A stretch of DNA of 64,000 bases from NCBI RefSeq assembly GCF_000143535.2, contig NC_037315.1:2542001-2606000 (forward strand), given 5' to 3'. This stretch comes from Botrytis cinerea B05.10. Its lineage: Eukaryota > Ascomycota > Leotiomycetes > Helotiales > Sclerotiniaceae. Of the stretch, positions 1 to 10,115 are shown piece after piece (the stretch's first letter is position 1; each line of letters starts with the position of its first letter). A program made the translations under genes and the position numbers. Under the pieces are notes generated by a model. That model had not been told where the DNA came from and did not search any database. It saw only the letters and a program-made list of their open reading frames with translations.

Positions 1-542
1 AATCTATCTCGGACGTCTGGATGCAAATTACAAGGACGCCACTGATCACCTGTGTGCCACTTTAATTTTCTGCAAGCACTACGTAATTCTCGTGAATAAA
101 GGTCGTCCCAACGCTTTTCAGGCCTACATATGAATCTGATTTGAGAGTCGGATCTTGGTTCTGTCAAATTCCGGTCAATTTCGAGTGGAACTTCAAGAAT
201 AATGATATCGAATTCAATGGGGATGTGACGTTTCTTATTCGAACGATCGATGTAATTTTCGATAGATTTGAGTTGCTCTTTCACCGAATCAGATATTTTA
301 TACGCGTGATTTGTCTGGCGGGAGTTTCCATTTCGATGCTCACTTCTCTGCGATGAGGGGGTTTGTTTTCCATGTTGCTTATCATGTAGAGGATCTCTTG
401 AAGATCCATCATTCGTCACATTAGTCCGGTGAGTCTTGTTAGTCTTGCTAGTCTTGCTCTGTGATGATTCTTGTGTGTGACTGGTGTGGTTCTCATGACG
501 GGAATTCTTTTTTAGTCTGCGGAAGTAATCCAGCAACCCCAT
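1..542 (-). CDS. Partial unrecognised protein, 5' part only, runs off the left edge
   Basis: On the minus strand an ATG at 542-540 opens a frame that stays open for 180 codons to base 1, where the window ends, so the 3' part is missing. The protein begins MGLLDYFRRLKK, then has a Ser/Thr/Lys/Asn/His-rich low-complexity stretch (about residues 20-75, with repeated SKT/NKT triplets), then a more ordered region with a VPLEID segment and a Trp/Arg/Cys-rich end. No intron signal is needed. An uninterrupted frame of this length in AT-leaning DNA, and the switch from low-complexity to mixed composition, support coding. I do not recognise a family and assign no function. Confidence 0.6.
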   Translation of the reverse strand, partial: MGLLDYFRRLKKNSRHENHTSHTQESSQSKTSKTNKTHRTNVTNDGSSRDPLHDKQHGKQTPSSQRSEHRNGNSRQTNHAYKISDSVKEQLKSIENYIDRSNKKRHIPIEFDIIILEVPLEIDRNLTEPRSDSQIRFICRPEKRWDDLYSRELRSACRKLKWHTGDQWRPCNLHPDVRDR

Positions 543-1923
543 ACCGAGATATCAGGGCTATTCCAAGTTATTTTATCGCGGTTTATACGATTGTTAACTC
601 ATAAGGCAGTAAAATATTACCTCGATCTACTTGGGACGACAACACATCGTGATTCCCGTGTGGGAATGGAAGAATCCTTCTTACCAACGAATGAATATAA
701 CAACCAAAATAAATGAATGGATCCTTGGGCCAAGAAGGTTTCTTAGTAGCTCTAATCTCAACTTATGAAACTAGAATAATTGGCCCTAGAAAAGAAAACA
801 GGACCTACAAAGTCTTGCCAGGAGATAGGAAAAAGAATGCTGTAAATATAGAACAAGCTATGCAAATATTGAAATCAAATGAGAGTTGATGTTGGAAAAT
901 GTTAGAAATCCAACAGAGAATCCTTCGTTGTATTAATATTTGACTGCGGAAAATTACTGCTCAAGATTGAGATCAGGTCTTCATGACCGCCACTCTAAGC
1001 GAGGAAAACTTCTTGCATAAAGACCTGTAACATGGCCATGGCAAGGAGAGTGCGAAGGCAATAACGAATGATGATGTATGTTGTTGACGGTTCGGGCAGG
1101 TCATGGCCGACGTGGCCACCAATGTACACCACCGTCTTCGCATTCGATAGTTTGGCGTCTCAAATACATTCTGAATAAAACAAATTAGGCGCCCCTATAC
1201 CCGCGATAATTGAAGTCCGAATTGGTTCTCGGGTGAGGGAAGTCTGCATAGCAAAGGGAAATATATATTGATAATAGGATGAAGGTACGGTTCAAATAGG
1301 CGCCGGGAAGTATCTTGAACATGTAGCTGAACACTATAAGCTAGAGGATGATGTTGTGTGTTAGTGTGATAGAACTTCAATCGTCGTAAAGGCTCAGGAT
1401 AAGAATACAATCAATGAACGTATATCTGTACAATTCATGAAGATACTATCGTGAACGTCTCGTTGTTGTTATTGTTGTTGTTGTCGTTCATGATCTGGGT
1501 GAAGTTGGTTTGTTTCGCTTAAGGTTATCAACGGAGCATCGGCATCAGAAATGCCGAACTCATCATTACATAAGCATCATTCTGTTGCGCACAAAATCCA
1601 GTGACCAAAGCCGCCGGGCACCACGAGTCACACACAGCTCACGGCCGACCAGGTAGAATTTTTTATATGGTCGACCAAAAACCCGCGATCCGAGGCGAGG
1701 AGATCTCTGTTTGACTCTGATTTCTCTAAGAGAATAGAGGTACATCTAAAAATCACAATGATGAGATAGAGGGCCGAAGAAATGGTCGTTGTGAGCGGAT
1801 GATGTAAGCTGACGGAGATACAACCCGGACGACGGAGATCCGTCAATGGTATTAAACTGGATGTTTCTGAAGTTCTTTCACTAAAGGAAGGCCAGCAAAA
1901 TCGACTCTGTCTCTCCACCAAAC
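543..1923. other. Intergenic region between divergent genes
   Basis: About 1.4 kb between the start of the left-edge gene (minus) and the start of the dehydrogenase (plus), so it should hold both promoters. It contains a GTT-rich trinucleotide run near 1460-1490. Short open frames on either strand show no recognisable protein features. Confidence 0.5.
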
Positions 1924-2960
1924 ATGGTTAAAATTCCAGAAATCATTGAAGCAAACGCTAGCTTCGGCAAGAACAATGACGGTCCCCAAGGTCTCATATG
2001 TGTCTTTGCCGGAGCAACCAGCAACATCGGTGCCTCTACTCTTGAAGCCCTAGCAAAGATGCTGCAATCCCCCACTTTTTACGTGTTGGGAAGATCAGCG
2101 ACGAGATTTGCTGCTCAGCGCGAGAGACTCCATAGTCTAAACCCTCAAATGAAGCTCGAGTTTCTTGAAGTCGAAACCTCGTTAATTCTCAATATCGACG
2201 CTGCTTGTAAGCAGATTCTGGATGCTGAAGAACGGGTGGATTTCTTGTATATGAGCCAAGGATGCATTCCCCTGAATGTACCACAATGTATACAACCCCA
2301 TCAACTCCTTTCTTCTGTGCTATCTATATCTAATATTCTATAGACACGAAAGAGGGCCTAGAAATAACTTTCGCTCTATCGTACTACACACGAATGCGAC
2401 TTCTGACCAACCTCCTCCCATTACTCTGCTCTTCTTCACGTCCGCGCGTCCTGAGCGTCCTGAACGCAGGGCAAGAGCTGAAAATGCAAGATGAAGATAT
2501 CGGACTTCTTAATCCCGAAAACTTTGGCCCTCGTGTAGCTATCAACCATACTACCACGATGATGACGCTAGCATTGGAATATCTATCCCAGAATGACGCA
2601 AACATGAACATCACTTTCATACACTCGTTTCCTGGACTGGTAGCTAGCGACAACTTTTCTCGGTTGACTGCGCCAGACTCTTTTGGTCTGCTAGGAAAGA
2701 TTCTGGTGCCGCTCATCGGGACTTCATTTAGTGTGATACAGAAGATCTTTGGTATCTCGACAGCAGATTGTGGTGCCAGGCAGGCATTTCTATTGACAAG
2801 CGATAGGTTTGAGAATGGCAAGACATGGAGAGTAGATGACAAAAGCGAGGTTATCACTTCTTCAAACGACGCATTAGAATACTATCGAGAAAAAGGTTGG
2901 CGAGAGAAAGTCTTTACTCACACCTTGGAAGTCTTTGAAAAGGCAACAAGTACTAGATAG
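1924..2960 (+). CDS. Short-chain dehydrogenase-like (SDR) protein, atypical active site
   Basis: Two exons, 1924-2287 and 2344-2960, give 326 residues. The 56-bp intron starts GTATAC and ends CTATAG, with a TCTAATA branch-like site. A donor ten bases upstream (2278) would shift the frame into a stop, so 2288 is preferred. The N-terminus carries a Rossmann nucleotide-binding motif, GATSNIG (residues 30-36), followed by VLGRS and, later, a LYMSQG segment at the place of the usual NNAG strand. Across the junction the protein reads TKEGLEITFALSYYTRMR, typical of a fungal SDR group. The usual catalytic YxxxK is not visible; the region reads NHTTTMM instead. It probably binds NAD(P), but substrate and even activity are uncertain. 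Confidence 0.8.
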
Positions 2961-3408
2961 CTTACAATTTCATTTTCTTGTTTTCTCCAATGCCATGAGC
3001 TTTGTGTAGCTTATAATGAGCTCCCCAGCCCTGTAGGACACCCGATTGATGGATATCCTCAAGCGAAAGTCTTGGCTTTTTCATAAATTTGCAATACAGA
3101 TACACTATAATAACGATTCTAGTTTTGCGACGCATTGCACAACATGCGAATTGCTTTACACATCTAACTATAACTATTCTCCAGTATATAAATATGCACC
3201 AGAGACGTGTACCAGATTTCACAGTGATCACAAACCGCCATACTTGTTGCAAATACTCGCGAAAAGATAGAAAAAGAAAAAGGTTCCTTGAACTGAGGTT
3301 CGTATTCCTCACTCATGAGACCGTCAGTCGATTTCCCTGATGCTGATATTCCAAATACAGAATTTTACACCTCACAGCTATCTACGCCCTCAAACCCTAC
3401 ATCCCACC
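2961..3408. other. Intergenic region
   Basis: Spacer of 448 bp between the dehydrogenase stop and the next plus-strand gene. AT-rich, with short open frames on both strands that lack protein-like composition. It presumably holds the 3' UTR of the former and the promoter of the latter. Confidence 0.4.
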
Positions 3409-3751
3409 ATGACACCGCAAAAATCCCAAGCCCAAGCAAGAAACAGCGTAGAAAGCTCTCTCAAGTAAGAAACTCCCCATCACCAAACTGCCCCCCGTCT
3501 CACCACCCCCCTTTACAAATTCCCCTTTACCAACCAACCCACCACATAACTAACTCGTCCCTCGCTATCATCACAGAGATCTACAAGCAGAGACCACCCC
3601 TCCAATGCTGTCGCACTATCTTCACAGTCCCAGTACAGCCATCGAGCGACTAGCGAACAATTTGCCCGCATCTTCTAGTAGTAGGAGTGAAAAGAAAATG
3701 GAAGGGGTGATGAGGGATTTGATGGGTGTGTTTGGGGAATCAAATAAGTGA
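3409..3751 (+). CDS. Small two-exon protein of 76 residues, unrecognised
   Basis: Exon 1 is 3409-3464 (ATG in a good CACCATGA context, ending in phase 2). The intron is 3465-3576 (GTAAGA ... ATCACAG) with a CTAAC-type branch site. Exon 2 is 3577-3751, ending AAATAAGTGA. Joining restores one frame: MTPQKSQAQARNS, then KDLQAETTPPMLSHYL, then a Ser run and EKKMEGVMRDLMGVFG. No other frame across this intron stays open as long. The second half has helix-like spacing (IERLANNL, MEGVMRDLMGVF), suggesting a small helical protein. I do not recognise a family. Alternative: exon 1 in another frame (ATG at 3315) gives an 83-residue product that stops earlier and looks less protein-like. Confidence 0.5.
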
Positions 3752-4243
3752 GGATTGGAATGAGGGGGATTTGTGGAGGGGGGGGTGAAGTATAGACTAG
3801 AGGGTGGGGATAGAGGCTTTGGGGTACGGGAATGGAAGAGTGAAATGTATGGCATGGCCAGTATGTATTGGAGATGAAACACATCATCGCTATTTGAAAA
3901 TCCTTCGAAACATGTTGATCTGTTAAAAGCAGGGTTAGGAGATAGAGGAATTCAATTCATCGAGGGGAAGAAGCAGGAGAAACTTGGGATTGTGGGAAGT
4001 CACTTAGCCCATTACAGTGTTGTTGTCTCTTTTCCTCAAAAGTTCTAGCTTATAAACAGATGATAAAGTTTTCATATTGTTTTGTTTTGTTGCTATTGTA
4101 TCATTTGTCAGTTTTGAGAGTAGATGTTCCAAAGCAAACTGTTTTTGGTCACTGTAACGATCTTTCTGGCTTTTGCGTGGACTTCTCTGTCGTTAAAAGT
4201 ATGGCGAAGGCTAAAGATTCTACAAAATCAAGCCTATTTCCTT
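3752..4243. other. Convergent intergenic region
   Basis: Shared 3' region of the small plus-strand gene and the minus-strand NLR-like gene. It is T-rich toward 4050-4200. No gene or structured element seen. Confidence 0.4.
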
Positions 4244-7200
4244 TCAAATGCTATTCTTTTCTTCATCTGTGTTTTGATCTTGATCTTGATAATCGTTGAA
4301 CATAGGCTCTTTTAGGAGTTGCAAATACTGACTTTGGTCCAGATCAAAGATATCATGAAGGCTGGACGAAGTCGGAAGATCTTCGCTTGAGGCATGTATT
4401 TGAGCCCGGAGTATATTGTCGCTATTAGTTTGCGTCTCCGGAGCTGTTGACTGGTTTTGTGTCAGTATTGGCGCGTTTATCGCAGTTTCGTGTTCTCCCA
4501 TCATTGATCCAGCAGCCTCCGTTACAGCATCCCGACTAAAGTCATCATTAAGTGAATATTCATAAAAGCCAGAGTCACTGGAAGGCTCCATCATGAAGTA
4601 AGGTAGAGAATCAAAAGGCATCATTTGAGAGTTGTGCCGATCAAGTGGATTTCGCCCAAGAGGCGGTGGTTCATACACTTGGTTTTGAGAAGCCCCAGGG
4701 TGCTGTCGCTCTGACAGTTGAGAAGACTGTCTCGGCATCGGTCTAGTAGTAGTTGTCCCGGAAGATTCGGTCTGATGTCTGTTGATGATGTTTAATATAG
4801 CATTGATTGCTTCTTGGCTTTGAACATGTTGGGAAAGCTCGCTTCTGAGGGTGGAATCCTGAAGTCGCGAAAGAGCACAAGACTCGTCATATAGCCTTCT
4901 GTTTATGTTTTCTTCGTGCCCTGTACTCAGAAATCAGGCAGTGTTTCAATTGTCTGCGTTAAAAAGTCACTTACATGGTGTTGGCATGTTTGCATCGTCG
5001 GTGTTTGGAAACAGTATTTTGTACACCGCTGTCCAATACTGCGCTTTATCCAAGTGGTTCCTCTTCTCTGTTCGCCTTTTGAGCTTATCACGCTGAGAAT
5101 CATCAAATCCATCGGCGTAGTCCCGTTGAAACATTGCGGCACATACTGGAATGTCGTAATGCTCTTGAAGCTCAATCTCGCCATTGCAAATCAAATGACA
5201 CTTTCGACATATTTTTAGAGAATGTGCTTTATACAAATGCTGCCTAGCTCAAAGTTAGCATGCCAAATTAGCGCAAATGAAGAACGTGTCCTACTTTAAT
5301 CTATTCATATCTGGGTAGCCAGGGGGTCCACGGCAAGCTCTGTTTGGTCCGTATCTTCCCGGATCGTGCTTAAAGTAGGGGCAAGCAAGATTTAACCCAA
5401 GATCACTCGTGGTAGGATCTTTTGAAGAAGTGGGCTCTAATGTGGGCTGTTTGTTGGGTCCATCGCCCAAGCCACCACTCCCACCAGAGCCGCCACTTTG
5501 GAAGTCCTGATGTGATCTTTTCTTACGTCCACTGCTGGAGTTTCCAGAGGTACCTTTATTGCAATTACCCGAACTTGATTGCCCGCTGACCTCGGAGTCT
5601 TGCGTACAAGTACGTAGTCTGATTTCTAGATCTCTTAAAATTGAGGTACCAACCCGATCAGGCCAAGAACTAGATTGGGGTGAATCAGGCAATAGGAATG
5701 ATTTCTTGGATGTCCCACCCATCTTGGCGCCATAATCCAACAGAATCTTGGTAGTCGCGTGACGACCCTTGTATATGGCATAGTATAGTGGCGTTTGCTT
5801 CTTAGATATATCGATAATATTCGGGTCGGCACCACAGGAAAGAAGTAGAGATGCAATAGCTGTATGCCCATACCCGGCTGCAAGGTGAAGAGCTGTACAT
5901 CCCCAGTACTGATCTAGAGAGTTAATAGTGGCACGTTTCTCCAATAGCAACTTTACAAGCGACTCATGCCCTCTTGCCGCTGCGATAGAGAGTAAGGAAG
6001 TGCCGGACCAAGAAATTGCTTTTTCCATAAGTATCTCAACTATTTTAACATTGCCTTGTAAAACTGCCCATTCCAGTGGAGAAAGACCATATCGATTGTC
6101 TCGAGTAGTAATGCTTGCTCCTGCTTCCAGGAGAAGTTGAAGTACAGATACATGATTGTTCTCAGCGGCCAGTGATAAAGCAGTACGCCCATACGCGTCT
6201 CTGGTATCAAAGCACTGTACCTCTCCGAGCTCTAGTATAGTTTGAACAAGATTGTAAATTCCAAAAGCAGCGGAGATGTGGAGAGCTGTCCACCCTTCTA
6301 ACATATACTTTGAGGAACTACGTGAGTTTACATGCTTTTGATATTGGGCAATCCAGAATTTCAGAAAGTTTGGTGATCGCGAATTCAAACTTTTGAAGAG
6401 AGGCTGGTATGATACGCCAGGGCGATCAGCTGCTCTTGCGTGTTCAACCCAGTGAACGACGGCATATTGCAAGAAACCGGAGTTGTCAAAATCAAAATTT
6501 ACATCTGATTTGTCGTCGAGAGATCTAAATGCTAAATAAGTGACGCATACTTCAGCAATAGAAATGTGCGTATTATTGAAGTATTTGGCATCAGAATACC
6601 CTAGCTGAGGATTCTCCGAGGCGGCTCTTGATATCAAAAATGTTCGGGCGCTTAGGTGGACAAGGGAAACAATTCCATCTGCTCCCTCAACTTCTAATAG
6701 TCCATGACAGGATGCGATTAAAACTTCAATGCTAACTTGGTATGGCGATAGGGTCTGATCTTGAGTAATATGTCGAGAACTTTGACTTGATACTGTTATT
6801 GAACGTTCATAGACATCCATAGCAACTTTCAGTTCCCTGAGAGAAAATGGCCGTCTGGCAAACACAACCCAACCTAGAAGTCTCAGTACAGCCCTTGACT
6901 CTACTCGAAGTACGTATTCGTAGATCGCGTTATATACATCATCTAAGCTTGTAGGAATTCGCGAAACTGATATTTTAGTGATATTCTCTTCGTGATGTGT
7001 GAAATCTCGTAGATTATGTATGACAAGTTTGACCCAAAGAAAAGTACCCGCTGCTCGTTTTAACAATGTATCGGAGATCTGCTTCTGGTTGGGAAAATCT
7101 GGAAATTGTGTCGACATCTTGAAGGAGACGAATTGCTGTAATTCTGTTTGATTTTCATTCTCTAGAACAATTTTGTGATGTGGTAAACATGAGAACGCTT

Positions 7201-8989
7201 TCTCGTACATCAAGCTAGGCCGACATGTGATAAACAATTTAATTGAATTTTTCAAAGAAATCGAATTTAAAAAATATAGAAGAGACATAATGGAAGATAT
7301 CTCTCCGTCGGGACATTCGTCTAGGGCGTCGATGATAATGTATAATTGATGGGCTTTGGCGGTTGCTTCTAAACACGTTCCCAAGAATTCTTCCGTGAGT
7401 ACGGTTTCAGAAATCCACTCTCCCCAGCTATTGCGGGGCTCCTCGACCTTGTGGTAACAATTTCGCTTTTGGCTAAGCAAAGAAACGAGATCCGACAAGG
7501 AGCTCGTATTTATCGACATTAATTGAAAGATCAAAGAGCGTAGGAGACTACGTGCGGAAGTATCCGGGGACCCGGAATGGAAAAAATGATCGAGGATGAT
7601 CGCAGGCCGGTCTTTCAGAGAGTAATTTTTGAGATCTTTGACAAAGTTGGCAGCAAGTGTTGATTTACCAGCGCCAGGGCTTCCTTGGATCCACAGGACA
7701 GAATTATGGTCACTCGATTGCCATGACCTGAACTCTCGATTTTTCATAAGCCACTTGCCGGATCCAGGCGCTGCAGAATTGGCAATTTGTGACTTTTGTA
7801 TTGCCAGCCAGCGAAGTATTTCTATTAAAGTTATGCCGAATTCAAGAGATCATTCAAAATTGACACACCTTGCTGATGTTTTTGCAGGCTCGGTACACAC
7901 TCTACGCTTGGGCGGAGGATTCTTCTGAGTGTTGCTAATACTCGCTTGAAGTTCGGTTCACCGACGCTTGTGAACTTGCAGATTGTCTTGACAAACTTAT
8001 TAGATAGACGACATGGTACTAGAATAATTGCTTGGAAAGCTCTGAATCTTACTTGATGGTTTGAATGTAACATAACGCTATGTGAGAAATTATTCAACGA
8101 TGATGTACCGTCGACCACCTGTTTAGTTAATCGAAATCTTTTCCTGGACGCCTTCTCCACTTACCAGTCCAAAGTTCGCGACAGGTAACTCCTCAAAAAA
8201 ATAGTCAATGCTGAATTCAGAGGACTGCTGAACGCGAAGATGCTCAAAATCTTCTTGAATTTGCCTTAGCTGCGCAGATGTGTCATCTAGATTGCGCTGA
8301 AATTGAGATTCGCATATGAAATCTTCACGGATTCCCTGACATTTTCTCACACCCGAAAGATACCGAAGGATATTGGAGATACCTTTGTGATCTGTATGAT
8401 AAGGTGTAGCAAAGAATAGTATAGCAGAAGTAGAACGCTTGATGGAGACAAAGTCGGCTCGAGCCCTTGTTGACGCGACAATCAAGGCCTTCTGAACGAC
8501 AAGACCTCCAAGACTATGGGCAACGAATACTAGAGGTCGTGATGGAGCCTAATATTGTTTTGAGTATTAGTGATACAATGACTAGATTTGAAATAGTATG
8601 CAAGTAATGATAAGAGAATCTTTGTAGGTAATTAGAAAGATAGATTATACAACGCGAGATAGAAATAGACTAGCCTCTTGGTGTGGGGCTCGAAAAGCTG
8701 AGAGAGATTCGAGCAAGCTCTCAGCAAGAGTTGAGATTTGTGATCCGTTCGAGTTGACAAGAGAAATCACGTTACTTTGGTAGCCAAAAGTGAGAATCCT
8801 CGCAGTGGGTAAGCTATTAGGAAGAAGGTCATACAGCCAGAGTTTTTCTGGTGTCTTCTCATTCTTCGGAAACCTAGTAGTGGCTGCGCCTTGAAGTCCG
8901 TGAACGAACACTATATCGACGGTACCGTAAGCTTGACCCCCAAATTCGTCATCTGGATGGATTAAGCTCAAGCCTGTAATTTCTGCCAT
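4244..8989 (-). CDS. NLR-like protein: alpha/beta-hydrolase, NACHT, ankyrin repeats, zinc-finger-like C-terminus
   Basis: Seven exons on the minus strand (8989-8651, 8548-8165, 8118-8053, 7995-7869, 7821-5295, 5243-4975, 4920-4244) join in phase to 1,462 residues. Residues 1 to about 300 form an alpha/beta-hydrolase of the SesB/DUF676 type: IVFVHGLQG, a WLYDLLP segment, the nucleophile elbow AHSLGG, and a late LHSNHQ. The NACHT P-loop is GSPGAGKST (about 352-360) and the Walker B region LYIIIDALDE (about 465-474). Ankyrin repeats occupy roughly 800-1010 (TALHISAAFG, TALSLAAENN, TALHLAAGYG). Next comes a Gly/Ser linker and a Cys/His region (CPYFK ... C, HLYKAH, CRKC, C), then a Gln/Ser-rich acidic tail of about 220 residues. 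Known fungal NLRs act as self/non-self sensors in incompatibility; that role here is inference. The 102-bp first intron is the least certain junction. Confidence 0.88.
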
Positions 8990-10115
8990 TGGGGATTAAG
9001 GAGGAACCTACGTAACTGTCAGGTATATTTCAGCAAAAGAATTGCGCGCAAACGAGATTTGGGGAAATACCCGATCACTTATAGAAATCGCAAGACCAAA
9101 TAAGCATGCGAAAAGCGCAAGAAGAGAAACAGTTGTTAGGGGGAAAGGATAATCTTGATACGATTGTGATCTTAACTACTCATAAATAACATCGTTGCCA
9201 CCATGAGTTTTGCGAGTTCTCGCATAACTTTTCCAGTGCAATAGTAACAATGAAATTTGCCATGTAAGCCCTACTGGGGCTGCAAGTACCAGGGCACACC
9301 ATTTTGCTGACACACGGGATGTTCAAGGGACGAGATCGAATATATATTTACTCGTATGCCAGGTTTGATTGGATGTAACAATTCTGCATCCTGATGCATT
9401 GCAAGGCAAATTCAGAGGCATACTGCTGCTATCTCTCACAGCCACAAAAGGTGGCTTGGTGAATTACTAGCACGTTGATATCCCAAGCCACGACATATAG
9501 AGATTATCGAATGAAGGGAATGTACAATTATTGAATGTAGAAACGATGATAAACAAGATGCCTGATCAAGGGGAGGTCAAGATGTAGCCATTCGTTCGTC
9601 TGCCCCGCTAGCCCGTGCGAGATAAAATATCTCGTGACTTTTACTAACAATTGATGGAGGCCTCCATTCATTCCTTGGGCCCGTATGCTATGAATTGGTT
9701 CTCCTTCTGTCCTTTTACTCACTCCGTCACTGTATAGCAAGCGTACATGGAAACTTGTTGGAACATGATATGAAATCATCGTTGAAGTGTGTGTATATAT
9801 GTATTGAATCGATTCATTCGTTTATTCAAGCACTAATCCCGGGAGTATCATACCAGCTATCCATCCATCCAACGCGCTATCCATAAAAACAGGTATACTC
9901 ATACAATATATGAACCCTAATGTGCTCGAACAAAAAGACCCGACCCTTTCATCCGCCATGCCATGCAATTCCATGCTGTGTATTGAGCAATCCATTCCCA
10001 TCCCATGTAATCCCAGCACAGTCAAGCTTTCGTAATCATTATCTACACCTCACCCCAGTTTCCGTTCCCATTTTCCTTACACCCTCTACCGCCGGATTCA
10101 TAGCCCGACCAAACC
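8990..10115. other. Intergenic region upstream of the NLR-like gene
   Basis: About 1.1 kb holding the NLR-like gene's promoter and the CDC45 3' end, both on the minus strand. No convincing coding exon, RNA gene or mobile element was seen. Confidence 0.4.

Noticed and set aside
2278..2343. Splice donor at 2278 in the SDR gene
   Set aside because: It gives a frame that stops a few codons into exon 2; the donor at 2288 (GTATAC) keeps the frame and the expected family sequence.
3315..3653. 112-codon ORF as the coding frame at 3.3-3.7 kb
   Set aside because: It reads through a good intron; the spliced frame starting at 3409 is more protein-like.
4244..4738. A separate 164-residue minus-strand gene
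   Set aside because: The frame joins in phase to the NLR-like exons through two introns with good donors and acceptors, so it is better read as that protein's C-terminal tail.
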